Assembly: GCF_020268605.1 (NCBI RefSeq)
Contig: NZ_CP084222.1
Span: 2,728,001-2,792,000, forward strand
Direction of reading: 5' to 3'
Origin: Arsenophonus apicola
GTDB taxonomy: Bacteria; Pseudomonadota; Gammaproteobacteria; Enterobacterales; Enterobacteriaceae
DNA length: 64,000 nucleotides
Notes under the pieces: generated by a model
What the model saw: the letters and a program-made list of their open reading frames with translations, nothing else
Database searches by the model: none
What the model was told of the DNA's origin: nothing
Made by a program: the position numbers and the translations under genes
In this document: one piece after another, positions 27,773 through 37,352 of the stretch
How positions within the stretch are numbered: position 1 is the first letter of the stretch
Layout of the letters: the number at the start of each line of letters is the position of its first letter

Positions 27773-28826
27773 TGACTAATCCTTCATCACCGGATTTAGG
27801 TTCTTCATCTTGCTGATTCGAAGTCATATTAGCAGACAAAGATGCCGAATTAACCATTTGATTATTTTCAATAGAATAGGGATAAGATGCGGCATCATTA
27901 GAAGCAAAATAGTCTCTTAAACTGGTTAAAAAATATCGGCCACATTGACGTCCAATATGATAATCACTATTTAAGTTTGCAGCACGGCTACCTAATGCAC
28001 AACTCATTAAAGGTTTCGGTGGATAAATTTCAAAAATTTGGATATCTGGTGGTGGCGCAGCAATAAATTTCTGTGTTTGTTGGTAGCTTTTAATATGTAC
28101 TTTGATCATCTTAGCCATGCGCCGTATATTGCGGTGTTCCAGCCAGCGTGTCATCCTTTTTAACCATTCGGATGTATAATAAATTCCCGAAGGAACTGTT
28201 CTAATCACCACAATTGTTTTTGCGCCACGGCGATAAGCTTCTTCAACAGGAATTGAAGCAGTTATACCGCCATCATGGTAAAGTTGACCATTAAATACCG
28301 CCCCCTGACGATAAAATCCAGGGATAGCACTTGACGCCCGAATAATATCTAACCAGCTATCTTGCGTAGGTTGAAAATAAACCGGACTAAAATCTTCATA
28401 GCGACATGCACTAATTAAAAATTGACGTCCACTATCTAAACAGGACAATCCTGTAGAGAAATCAAGGGGTAATTCACGGGAAGTAATCTCAATTAGCCAA
28501 TCTAAATCAATCATATGGCCACCACGAATAAAACGTAATGGACTAAAAAACTGAGATTTAGTGGTATAATCAGTAATTACTTTCCGGGCATAACCGCGTT
28601 GTTGACAAAGATAGGCCGATAAATTTTGCGCTCCTGCCGATGTCCCTACCATGATGTCAAATGGATTGAAGCCAACACGGAGAAATTCATCCAAAACACC
28701 TGCGGTAAAAATACCGCGTTGCCCACCCCCCTCACAGACTAATGCTATTTTGCCCAGATCTGGTGCATTATCGTCGAAGGCTATAGGCTTAATATTCCCC
28801 AATGTAATTGGTATATGTCTTCCCAT
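27759..28826 (-). CDS. yjjU: Patatin-like phospholipase YjjU
   Basis: Patatin-family serine hydrolase, 355 residues from ATG 28824-28826, which has an AGGGG ribosome site; an upstream in-frame start lacks support. The oxyanion loop GGGQRGIFTAG lies near 35, the nucleophile in GTSAGAQNLSA near 64, and the catalytic Asp in DGGITASIP near 197. It has no signal peptide. The C-terminal ~50 residues are Ser/Asn-rich and variable. It is the first gene of yjjU-yjjV. Confidence 0.92.
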   Translation of the reverse strand: MGRHIPITLGNIKPIAFDDNAPDLGKIALVCEGGGQRGIFTAGVLDEFLRVGFNPFDIMVGTSAGAQNLSAYLCQQRGYARKVITDYTTKSQFFSPLRFIRGGHMIDLDWLIEITSRELPLDFSTGLSCLDSGRQFLISACRYEDFSPVYFQPTQDSWLDIIRASSAIPGFYRQGAVFNGQLYHDGGITASIPVEEAYRRGAKTIVVIRTVPSGIYYTSEWLKRMTRWLEHRNIRRMAKMIKVHIKSYQQTQKFIAAPPPDIQIFEIYPPKPLMSCALGSRAANLNSDYHIGRQCGRYFLTSLRDYFASNDAASYPYSIENNQMVNSASLSANMTSNQQDEEPKSGDEGLVIDVR

Positions 28827-28967
28827 ATTGCTTTCCCCTAAAACTGATAGTAGACCCTTAAAATAAAGTCTGCTATTCAATATCTACTATTGTGTTTAAT
28901 ACTGAAATTTTTGTTGCCTCAAAAGTTTGGGAGAAATCAATAAATACAACAACTAAAGAATAGACAT

Positions 28968-28993
28968 ACCCCCCACTAATAACAAGTGAGGGT
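28968..28993 (-). terminator. Hairpin after prfC
   Basis: On the minus strand ACCCTCACT pairs with AGTGGGGGGT (one G-T pair) around a short loop, 30 bases past the prfC stop. The following T tract is poor, so strength is uncertain. Confidence 0.5.
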
Positions 28994-29022
28994 AATGTAA
29001 TAAAAAATCAATATGCGATTAA

Positions 29023-30612
29023 TTAATGCTCACGCGTTTTACAGAACCGAATTTCAGGATATCGCTCACTGGTTAAGTTAAGATTTACCATCGTTGGAGC
29101 AATATAACTGAGGTTGTCACCACCATCTAAAGCTAGATTCTGTTCATTTTTCCGTTTGAATTGCTCTAATTTTTTCACATCATCACATTCGATCCAGCGT
29201 GCGGTTGACACATTTACCGGCTCATAAATAGCTTCAACGTTGTATTCACTCTTCAAACGAGCCACCACCACATCAAACTGAAGCACACCTACGGCACCAA
29301 CAATAAGATCATTATTGGCTAAAGGGCGAAATACCTGGACAGCCCCCTCTTCGGATAACTGAACTAATCCTTTAAGTAACTGTTTCTGTTTTAACGGATC
29401 ACGTAAACGGATGCGCTTGAAGAGTTCAGGCGCAAAATTGGGAATACCGGTAAATTTTAACGCTTCTCCCTGGGTAAAAGTATCACCGATCTGAATAGTG
29501 CCATGATTATGCAAGCCGATAATATCACCCGGAAATGCTTCTTCAACATGAGAACGATCACCTGCCATAAAAGTGAGTGCGTCTGAAATAACGACCTCTT
29601 TTTTATTTCGTACTTGATGAAGTTTCATACCTTTTTGATAGCTACCAGACACGATGCGTAAAAAAGCCACCCGATCACGATGTTTTGGATCCATGTTAGC
29701 TTGTATTTTAAATACAAAACCAGAAAATTTCTCTTCTTGGGCATTAACAATACGACTATCAGCCTGGCGCGGCATCGGTGTTGGAGCCCAATTGACCAAA
29801 CCATCTAACATATGATCAACACCAAAATTACCCAAAGCGGTACCAAAAAAGACCGGTGTTAATTTGCCTTGCAAAAAAGCGTCTAAATCGAATTCATGAG
29901 AAGCCCCTTTGACTAACTCAAGCTCTTCGCGTAGCTGAGCAGCAAAGTCATCACCAATGACTTTATCCAATTCGTTATTATTTAATCCTTTAATAATAAC
30001 GACTTCTTGAATAGCATGTCCTTGTCCGCTTTGATATAAAATGGTTTCATCACGATAAAGATGATAGACCCCTTTAAATAACTTACCACAACCAATTGGC
30101 CAAGTAATCGGGCTACAAGCAATACTTAATTCACTTTCAACCTCATCCATTAATTCCATTGGGTCGCGAATATCACGATCTAATTTATTCATAAAGGTTA
30201 AAATAGGGGTATCACGCAGCCGAGTTACTTCCATCAATTTACGCGTGCGATCTTCAACACCTTTAGCCGCATCAATCACCATTAAACAACAATCGACCGC
30301 CGTTAAAGTACGATAAGTGTCTTCCGAAAAATCCTCATGTCCTGGCGTATCAAGCAAATTAATCAAACAATCTTGATAAGGAAATTGCATTACCGAAGTG
30401 GTAATTGAAATTCCCCGCTGCTTTTCCATTTCCATCCAGTCAGACTTTGCATGTTGATTCGAACCACGACCTTTCACTGTGCCTGCTTTTTGAATAGCTT
30501 GGCCAAACAATAGCACTTTTTCTGTGATCGTGGTTTTCCCTGCATCAGGGTGAGAAATAATAGCAAAGGTTCTCCGCTGTGCTATTTTCTGACAAAAACT
30601 ATTCTCTTTCAT
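29023..30612 (-). CDS. prfC: Peptide chain release factor RF3
   Basis: Translational GTPase that recycles RF1 and RF2 after termination. It has 529 residues, equal to E. coli, from ATG 30610-30612. The open frame extends 26 codons further upstream but those residues are foreign to the family. G motifs: ISHPDAGKTTITEK (G1) near 19, DTPGHEDFSEDTYR (G3) near 89, MNKLDRD (G4) near 141. In E. coli yjjG and rimI precede it; here a lipase remnant and fliB intervene. Confidence 0.97.
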   Translation of the reverse strand: MKENSFCQKIAQRRTFAIISHPDAGKTTITEKVLLFGQAIQKAGTVKGRGSNQHAKSDWMEMEKQRGISITTSVMQFPYQDCLINLLDTPGHEDFSEDTYRTLTAVDCCLMVIDAAKGVEDRTRKLMEVTRLRDTPILTFMNKLDRDIRDPMELMDEVESELSIACSPITWPIGCGKLFKGVYHLYRDETILYQSGQGHAIQEVVIIKGLNNNELDKVIGDDFAAQLREELELVKGASHEFDLDAFLQGKLTPVFFGTALGNFGVDHMLDGLVNWAPTPMPRQADSRIVNAQEEKFSGFVFKIQANMDPKHRDRVAFLRIVSGSYQKGMKLHQVRNKKEVVISDALTFMAGDRSHVEEAFPGDIIGLHNHGTIQIGDTFTQGEALKFTGIPNFAPELFKRIRLRDPLKQKQLLKGLVQLSEEGAVQVFRPLANNDLIVGAVGVLQFDVVVARLKSEYNVEAIYEPVNVSTARWIECDDVKKLEQFKRKNEQNLALDGGDNLSYIAPTMVNLNLTSERYPEIRFCKTREH

Positions 30613-31002
30613 TATAACTACCCAGCATACACAACGTGATGTATAAAAATTGGCGAAAATTCTACACCGACAAAGCCACTTTGAAAACAATTACCATCTA
30701 ATTAAAAAACATTTTTTAGTTAGTCGGCGAAATTAAATATAAAAAAGATCTACAATTGTTTTTAGCTAGAGATAAATTATCTAATTAACATACTTATTAT
30801 CTTATAAAATTTTATCAATATAAGTATATATCTATACATGCTCAAATAAATAAAGCTATCAATAAAATACCTATTACAAAATAGGTTAAATATTAACATA
30901 TTATTCTTATAATAGACGTTTCATATTTAAAGTAAATTTATAAAATAAGCGACTAATACTTTTATTACAATTGACAATGTTTTATTTTCACTGCATAAAA
31001 TA
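30613..31002. other. AT-rich gap between the lipase remnant and prfC
   Basis: 390 bases of very AT-rich DNA with no gene or clear hairpin. I looked for the missing C-terminal half of the lipase here and did not find it. The prfC promoter should lie in it. Confidence 0.5.
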
Positions 31003-31546
31003 TTATAAACTTTTTTTCGCTGACATCTGGGAATGATTGACATAAATGGTGGATATATCATATTGCTTTGAAAAGGCGCCAGCAATTTGATCTTGCGGTT
31101 TTAATGTACCTAATGATATAAAAAAAATAAATGTGAAAATATTTTTTGCGGTACTAACAACCCCCGGTTCGGTTAATTTATCTGGTATTAATACTTTTAT
31201 AATAAGATCCGCTATTTCAGAATCATGATTAACACCATTCATTGAGGTTACGGAAACAATACTGGCTGAATAGTTGGCAGCAAAATAGCGTGCAAATAAA
31301 GCATCTTGACTATAAACAATCAAGTTGACTTTCTCGCGGCGACTTAGCTTTCTTTTACGTACATTGTTGTAAAACCATAATTGCTCTTCATTTACTTCAT
31401 TTGAATTAACGTCAGACAATAAAGATGAAAACACATTATGCCCTGTTTTTTCAATCGATTTTCTATAGCAAAAACATGGATAACCCGCTATGCTATCAAA
31501 ACCAAATAATCCGTGAACTAAAATAATAGGGATATTTCGTCTCCAT
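31003..31546 (-). pseudogene. Degraded Proteus-type secreted lipase (family I triacylglycerol lipase)
   Basis: An ATG at 31544-31546 with a GGGGAG ribosome site opens METKYP, then a one-base shift at the CCC (31529-31531) leads into a frame reading IILVHGLFGFDSIAGYP, and on through FNSNEV-like SDVNSNEVNEEQLW and SVTSMNGVNHDSEIADL to a stop at 31003. These blocks match Proteus/Pseudomonas lipases from memory. The nucleophile elbow, normally GHSQG, reads VYSQD, so Gly and His of the motif are lost. The protein ends about 100 residues short, without the catalytic Asp/His region. With the frameshift it is a clear pseudogene. A GTG at 31434 would give a 143-residue product of no evident function. 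Confidence 0.85.
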
Positions 31547-31866
31547 GATCTCCCCTTAGTAAGTTAATTTAATGATAAAAATATATCCGGCTACTTTAAT
31601 CAGAGTAATTAATTATAAAATTGAGATCTTCATAATTGAATAATTGAAGTTGAAAAAGGTAAGCAAAAAAATATTATATAACAAGTAACTTAAATTCATT
31701 GATATAACAATTTCAATTAATTAAATTTTTGATAAATAAGTTAATATTATTCATCTTTAGTAGAGTGATTAATATAAAGATAATTATTACATAATAAAAA
31801 TCTGAAATAATATAAAAATGCCATCAATAAAGATGGCATTGGGGAAATGTTACCAATAAAAAGTCG
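31547..31866. other. Gap between fliB and the lipase remnant
   Basis: 320 bases, AT-rich, without a gene. It holds the fliB terminator (31817-31840) near its right end; the rest shows nothing recognisable. Confidence 0.55.
31817..31840 (-). terminator. fliB terminator
   Basis: AATGCCATC and GATGGCATT form a perfect 9-bp stem with a six-base loop, followed on the minus strand by TTTATATT. It lies 26 bases past the fliB stop. Confidence 0.88.
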
Positions 31867-33105
31867 CTAATTTAATAATAATAAACAAGATAAATCATCA
31901 CCAAAATTAAGTTTATCAATTAATTCATCAAGCTGCTGGCGTAAATTAATAGAGTGCTGAGTAACGGTCGAATAATGACAAAACATTAATTGAATACTTT
32001 CCATCGATACCTCAATATCATAAATTGATTGAACCGACAGTAATGTTTTAATATAAAAATAATCAGTAAAACAATAATAAAGTGAGCGTAAACTCTGCTT
32101 CAAATCATATAAGCCAAATTTTTCGTCATATATTCGATAAAGAAAATAGTTTTTCAACACCTGCGGTTCAGCTAAACAACTACTTGACAAGATCTTTTGC
32201 CATTCATCATCCAATTTTTTCCAATTAGCTAGCATGTCCTCATTGAGTGATTCTGACTCTAAACCAAAAAAGTGCATGGTATTGGTAAAAGCGGGTAATA
32301 AATAATGTTTAGAACGATCTGTAACAGTAAAAAAACGTAGCATTATAAGTAATAAAGAAAACTTTAATTGATGCCTGGCTGAAGAGGTAATTTGTTTTCT
32401 TTGTTGATATATTTCTCCATTTGTTAATTTTTCCACTAACGACATAAATATACTTTCTACTTGGCTACAATTGGCCTCTACTTGATAATCTATTGATTGT
32501 AAAAACACCATAAATTGAGCAAGGGCATAGAGATTATCCTCAATAAAAGGACTATCTGCCATAATCAAATGACTACAAAATAGTTGTATCAATTGATGTT
32601 CTTGCGTAACTACTCTAGTCTGATCAATCACGCGTTTTTCAGTAATTTTAACATTTTCAATCACTGTATTTTCTTCATATTGCATCGAATCTGGCTGAAA
32701 TAACACTAAACGAACCACTTCTGGACAAGAAAAACTTAAAGAATGTTGCGTATAGCCATCCAGTTGAGTTTTTGAGCGTGGATAAGTCTGACAAGTATGA
32801 CTTAATGCGCTGGGGCCTAATGTTTTATATATCCCACACAATTTATCATGCCCGAAAAAAGGACAATTACCTTCTTCATTCATGGCGATATAAGAATAAT
32901 TGTTAGTACCTGTGCCATTAGGATATTTTATTAGATGTTTATCCGTGATCTCTTTAATTTCAATTTGATGGGCGGTTTTATATTTTTTATGTGTTTTTTT
33001 ATCAACATTAATCGTCCAGCCACGGCAACAATGAGATAAACACTGATCACCAATGCATTTAAATTTTTTATAAAAAAGTGGGATAATTTCTCTATGTTGT
33101 TTCAT
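31867..33105 (-). CDS. fliB: FliB-like flagellin lysine-N-methylase
   Basis: FliB methylates surface lysines of flagellin in Salmonella and relatives. The 412-residue product starts MKQHREIIPLFYKKFKCIG and has the Cys pattern CIGDQCLSHCCRGW near 17-30, NCPFFGHDKLCGIYK near 85 and a further Cys in LSHTCQTYPRS. The cysteines probably bind a metal or cluster. The C-terminal two thirds are helical and variable. No flagellar gene lies in the window, so its target must be encoded elsewhere. With the lipase remnant it forms an insert between prfC and rimI. The family call rests on the N-terminal Cys-rich part; another protein substrate is possible. Confidence 0.82.
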   Translation of the reverse strand: MKQHREIIPLFYKKFKCIGDQCLSHCCRGWTINVDKKTHKKYKTAHQIEIKEITDKHLIKYPNGTGTNNYSYIAMNEEGNCPFFGHDKLCGIYKTLGPSALSHTCQTYPRSKTQLDGYTQHSLSFSCPEVVRLVLFQPDSMQYEENTVIENVKITEKRVIDQTRVVTQEHQLIQLFCSHLIMADSPFIEDNLYALAQFMVFLQSIDYQVEANCSQVESIFMSLVEKLTNGEIYQQRKQITSSARHQLKFSLLLIMLRFFTVTDRSKHYLLPAFTNTMHFFGLESESLNEDMLANWKKLDDEWQKILSSSCLAEPQVLKNYFLYRIYDEKFGLYDLKQSLRSLYYCFTDYFYIKTLLSVQSIYDIEVSMESIQLMFCHYSTVTQHSINLRQQLDELIDKLNFGDDLSCLLLLN

Positions 33106-33223
33106 TACAAATAGACTCTATTAAGCTAATATTGCCATGCAAGTTCCCACTTAATAGCGCCTATCAATGGTACTATTATCGAATATAAACCATTTTTTTT
33201 ATCTTAATTGGAGTATTTCTAAT

Positions 33224-33676
33224 TTATAAAGCAGGCAAAATAGTTAACGCCATAACCACTGCATCTTCCCGTTTTTTTGCTGCTGGATAATAATTTTTTC
33301 TTATTGTGACAATATGAAAACCCAGTTTTTCATATAAGTGAATTGCCGCATGATTTGATTGTCTGACTTCCAACCACAAAGTTTGAATATTTTTGCTTAC
33401 CAATTGATCGATTAAATAACGTAATAAATACTCACCACAACCTTGACCTTGATAATCAGGATGAATAGCAATATTAAATAGTGTAGCTTCATCAAGCAGA
33501 TATTGTGTGATGGCAAAACCAATTAATCGATTTTCTAGACTGATTTTTAAATTAATATATTGTTTGCCTTGATTACTGTAAAAAACTTTTTCACTCCAGG
33601 GAAAAGTATGACTCATTTTTTCAATAGCAAAAGCAGAGACTAAATCAGTTTGTTCTAAATTCGAAATTATTTTCAT
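33224..33676 (-). CDS. rimI: Ribosomal protein S18 alanine N-acetyltransferase
   Basis: GNAT acetyltransferase that modifies the N-terminal alanine of ribosomal protein S18. It has 150 residues (E. coli 148). The acetyl-CoA loop is HPDYQGQGCGEYLL near 73-86, and LWLEVRQSNHAAIHLYEKLGF precedes the C-terminus in family fashion. Its start overlaps the end of holD by 32 bases, as in E. coli, so the two are co-translated. Confidence 0.95.
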   Translation of the reverse strand: MKIISNLEQTDLVSAFAIEKMSHTFPWSEKVFYSNQGKQYINLKISLENRLIGFAITQYLLDEATLFNIAIHPDYQGQGCGEYLLRYLIDQLVSKNIQTLWLEVRQSNHAAIHLYEKLGFHIVTIRKNYYPAAKKREDAVVMALTILPAL

Positions 33677-34055
33677 ACTGGCATATTTGCGCCCACAAAG
33701 CGCGTTTTGACTGCGGATTAAAGTAAATCTCTTGCAATGGCAAAGTATGGATAACCCATTTTTTTGAACTAACAGCTAATTGCCTGCCTAGGATCCAACA
33801 GGGCCAAAGAACTTCTTTTGGTAGCAGCGATACCTCTTTGGTTAATAGACAACATACCTGACAACTGTCTATCATCATCGCTCGTAAAATATCTTTGACA
33901 AAATGGTTGTCTAAATCAATGCGCTCATCAGCGATGATAAGTAATTGGGTAGAATCAGGAATAGACACCGCATGTTCACCACGCAGTACCGTCGGATTGC
34001 GTAATGTCCATTGCATAATTCCCATATGCTTTAGTAATTGATCTCTAATCGTCAT
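33645..34055 (-). CDS. holD: DNA polymerase III psi subunit
   Basis: Psi bridges chi and the clamp loader in the DNA polymerase III holoenzyme. From ATG 34053-34055 the product is 136 residues (E. coli 137), beginning MTIRDQLLKHMGIMQW. Conserved parts are WTLRNPTVLRGE near 16 and FVKDILRAM near 53. The open frame continues 13 codons upstream, but those residues are outside the family. It overlaps rimI by 32 bases. Confidence 0.93.
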   Translation of the reverse strand: MTIRDQLLKHMGIMQWTLRNPTVLRGEHAVSIPDSTQLLIIADERIDLDNHFVKDILRAMMIDSCQVCCLLTKEVSLLPKEVLWPCWILGRQLAVSSKKWVIHTLPLQEIYFNPQSKRALWAQICQYENNFEFRTN

Positions 34056-34448
34056 CAAACTACTCCACCACAAATATAACGCGCACCTTAGCAAACAGAG
34101 CTAGATAAATCAAAATAATAACATTGCAAGACATAGCAATATAAGCACAATTACTGTCGCTTGCTAGTAACATTTTATTTGCTGAATTTAGACCTTAAAT
34201 CAAACAAGAACAATGTACAACTTATTAAGTTATCAAGGGACAACATGAACACCAAATATTAGACAACAAGTAACTATTGGATTGAAGTCTCATAATAGTG
34301 ATATAATCCTACTAATAAGTTCATATCTCACGAATTTATCAAAATTACCGATTTTATGAGCGATATTTTTGCGCCACGCGGCGAATTTTTTCCTTTTATA
34401 GCTAGTTGATAAAAAGAAACTTAATTTCTACTACAGGAGCCAAAATTT
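34056..34448. other. Divergent intergenic region between holD and rsmC
   Basis: 393 bases without a gene. It holds a possible extended -10 promoter for rsmC (34299-34307) and an AGGAG ribosome site just before rsmC. Otherwise nothing is recognised. Confidence 0.5.
34299..34307 (+). promoter_or_regulatory. Possible rsmC promoter (extended -10)
   Basis: TGATATAAT is an exact extended -10 element. No strong -35 lies at the right distance. Transcription would start about 135 bases upstream of rsmC. Confidence 0.4.
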
Positions 34449-35465
34449 ATGTCTTCACTGACGCCCGCTAGTGAAGTGATTTTACGCCATGATGAATATT
34501 TTATCGGCCGTCGTGTTTTAATCGCTGGTAACTTGCAAGATAATATTAGCTCACAAATTAATGCTGAAATTTTACATATTTTAACTAATCAATACCACTA
34601 CTGGTTATCATTTAACAAAGCACTAGGCGAAAATGCCCATTATGACTTAACACTTGAAAAAGCAGTAGCAACACAATTTAATACTCTGATCTATTTTTGG
34701 CCCAAAAACAAACAAGAAGCCAATTTCCAACTACAAAATATATGTTCAGTTCTACCAATAGGTAGTGATATTTTTATTGTTGGTGAAAATCGTAGTGGGG
34801 TAAATAGCGTCGATAAAATTCTAAAAGAAATAGGTTGTGTACGTAAAGTTGATGCAGCACGGCGCTGTAGCCTCTACTATTGCCAGCTAGAAAAGCAACC
34901 CTCATTTCATTTGCCTGATTGGTGGAATATCTATAAGGTAGCTGATATTACTATCAAAACTCTGCCTGGTGTATTTAGCCAGCAAGCGCTGGATACAGGT
35001 AGTCAATTACTTCTTTCTACATTCCAGACGCCAATAAAAGGTAAGTTGTTGGATATGGCATCCGGTTGTGGTGTACTAGGCACGGTTATTGGCAAAAAAA
35101 ATCCTAACATAAAATTAACGCTTTGCGATACCCATGCAGCAGCGATCACATCATCTATTGAAACCTTAAAAATAAATGGCTTAACTGGCCATGTTATAGC
35201 CAGTGATATCTACTCTATGATTGAAGATAGTTACGACTGGATAATTTGCAATCCGCCGTTCCATGATGGATTAAAAACAGATTATTCAGCCGCTGAAACC
35301 ATCATCAAACAAGCACCAAGTTATCTAAAATCAGGTGGAAAATTTAGAATGGTTGCCAACGCCTTCTTACCCTACCCTAATTGGTTAGATAAAGCTTTTG
35401 GTCGCCATGAAATACTTGCCCAAACAGGTAAATTTAAAATTTATCAAGCCAGCAAATTTCGTTAA
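34449..35465 (+). CDS. rsmC: 16S rRNA m2G1207 methyltransferase RsmC
   Basis: Methylates G1207 of 16S rRNA in the 30S subunit, using S-adenosylmethionine. It has 338 residues (E. coli 343). The N-terminal half is a degenerate methyltransferase-like domain. The C-terminal catalytic half has the SAM loop DMASGCGVLGT near 200 and the catalytic motif CNPPFHDG near 267. It is divergent from holD, as in E. coli, and is the last gene of the 99-minute-type block. Confidence 0.95.
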   Translation: MSSLTPASEVILRHDEYFIGRRVLIAGNLQDNISSQINAEILHILTNQYHYWLSFNKALGENAHYDLTLEKAVATQFNTLIYFWPKNKQEANFQLQNICSVLPIGSDIFIVGENRSGVNSVDKILKEIGCVRKVDAARRCSLYYCQLEKQPSFHLPDWWNIYKVADITIKTLPGVFSQQALDTGSQLLLSTFQTPIKGKLLDMASGCGVLGTVIGKKNPNIKLTLCDTHAAAITSSIETLKINGLTGHVIASDIYSMIEDSYDWIICNPPFHDGLKTDYSAAETIIKQAPSYLKSGGKFRMVANAFLPYPNWLDKAFGRHEILAQTGKFKIYQASKFR

Positions 35466-35699
35466 ATCTAATACGATAAATTTCTAGCAAAATAATTAAC
35501 TATCTGAACAATATTGTTACCTCTTTCGTTTTAAATGAATTTGAGATGAGAATGAAAATAGGTAGCAATATTTAACTGCAATTTTATATAGCATAAGTAA
35601 ATAATTAGTTTAAATAACAAGATGCGATAAAGATAACGGTTTAAATCATTCTGCGCTTATTGGCATTCATTGGCTTCAAATTAATATTTAAATAATTAA

Positions 35700-37352
35700 T
35701 TATATATTTTTATCGTTTTCCAGATTAATTTGTTCGGCTCGACTTTCGCTTACACCGTCTAGTACATGATAGGCAATCGCACAAAAAAGCGAATTCAATC
35801 GTTTCATATCACCAAGTAAACTAACATGTAGGTTACTGGTATCTAAACTTTGCATATTTCGTTTATGTAAGCGCTCAACATGTGCATAAGCATAACGTTG
35901 ATTTAATAACCGGAATCGATGTTTAGCTCTTCGTAATCGACGCGCATTATCTATGTCTCCAGAGACAAATACCGACATTGCTAAACTTAAATTATTCTGT
36001 AACCGTTCCATAAGCGTATTTAGCTCTTTAGTTCCTTCAGGCGAGAAAAAGTTTTGTTTGCCAAATATTTTTTTGACCACGTCAGTTGCCATACGATTGA
36101 TGATGGTGGCTGATTGCTGTAAATTCAGAGCAGTATCAATAATCTCTGCCCAGCGACGAGAATCGGCTTCTCCTAATTCATTTTGCTGAATTTGAGCCAA
36201 ATAAAGTTTAATACTACTATGGAGCATATCGATCTCTTCTTCCAGATGCGTAATATAACGCCGCTGAATTTTATTGCCATTTAAAACTTCAGCCAAACGT
36301 TGAACCATTTGCTCAACGATATCCCCCATGCGTAATGTTTCTCTTACCGCATTAGCAATGGCTAATGAAGGTGTTTCCAACGCCGCCTTGTCTAAATAGC
36401 GGGGTGCAAAAATCTCAACCTCTACAGGCGAAATAGGGATAAGACGTTGACATAAACGTGACATGAATTCAACAAAGGGCAGCATAACTAAGCAACGCAG
36501 TAAATTATAAAACACATGAAAATAGATCACGACTTCAGACGGATTAAAATTATAATGTTCTAGCCAAGCGGCTATTTGTGTAATCCAGGGTAAAACCACT
36601 ATTGCACCGATGAGTTTGAACAACAAACTGCCTAAAGCCACCTGTCGTGCTGATCCGCTTTGCCGACTACTGCTTATCATAGCTAAGAAACCACTACCGA
36701 TATTTGAGCCAATAACAATCGCTAGGCTAATATAAAGCGGAACGAGTCCTGCCACGCTTAATGTGGCTGTTAATAAAACCGCCGCCAAACTAGAATAAGT
36801 GAGCATAGCAAATATAGCACCAACGAATAGTGCTAAGATAATATCACCTCTTAAAGAAGTAAAAATTGCTTGGATAGCGGATGCATGGGTAATCGGCGTT
36901 GCTGAACTAACAATAAGCTGTAAAGCTAATAAAATGAGTCCTAATCCTATGGCAGCTCGCCCTAATTGACCAACCCGATTTTTTTTCTGACTAAGAAAAG
37001 TAATAACACCAAACAAAATTAACAAGGGTGATAACCATGCCAAATCAAAAGTTAACACCCGGGCCATTATGGCGGTACCAACATCTGCACCCAACATAAT
37101 AACCATAGCTGGCGTGATAGAAATTAAACCTTGCGTTACAAATGAAATAACCAATAGTGCCGTCGCATTACTACTTTGCACTAAAGCAGTAACCGCCATA
37201 CCCGCTAAAAATGCGCGCGATTTTTTTCCGATACTTTGGCCTAATATTCGGCGTAAATCGGTACCGAAAAGCCGCATAATACCGGTTCGGACAATATATG
37301 TGCCCCATACCAACAAAGCCACAGATGATAATAATTCAAGTAATGTTAACAT
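35700..37352 (-). CDS. yjbB: Na/Pi cotransporter family protein YjbB
   Basis: Inner-membrane phosphate transporter of the PNaS family; E. coli YjbB exports phosphate. It has 550 residues (E. coli about 543). The membrane part (1-310) contains two Na/Pi repeats, each with a QSSNAT- or SYSSLA-like motif (ALVQSSNATALLV near 58 and MLTYSSLAAVLL near 185). The cytoplasmic part (330-540) is a helical PhoU-like domain. It is not next to rsmC in E. coli, so it marks the start of a rearranged stretch. Confidence 0.9.
   Translation of the reverse strand: MLTLLELLSSVALLVWGTYIVRTGIMRLFGTDLRRILGQSIGKKSRAFLAGMAVTALVQSSNATALLVISFVTQGLISITPAMVIMLGADVGTAIMARVLTFDLAWLSPLLILFGVITFLSQKKNRVGQLGRAAIGLGLILLALQLIVSSATPITHASAIQAIFTSLRGDIILALFVGAIFAMLTYSSLAAVLLTATLSVAGLVPLYISLAIVIGSNIGSGFLAMISSSRQSGSARQVALGSLLFKLIGAIVVLPWITQIAAWLEHYNFNPSEVVIYFHVFYNLLRCLVMLPFVEFMSRLCQRLIPISPVEVEIFAPRYLDKAALETPSLAIANAVRETLRMGDIVEQMVQRLAEVLNGNKIQRRYITHLEEEIDMLHSSIKLYLAQIQQNELGEADSRRWAEIIDTALNLQQSATIINRMATDVVKKIFGKQNFFSPEGTKELNTLMERLQNNLSLAMSVFVSGDIDNARRLRRAKHRFRLLNQRYAYAHVERLHKRNMQSLDTSNLHVSLLGDMKRLNSLFCAIAYHVLDGVSESRAEQINLENDKNI

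Noticed and set aside
30613..31002. Missing C-terminal half of the lipase
   Set aside because: No frame in this interval shows lipase motifs; the C-terminal part appears deleted.
31003..31434. 143-residue protein starting at GTG as an independent new gene
   Set aside because: The same frame continues upstream with clear lipase sequence, so it is the tail of a broken lipase and not a separate protein.
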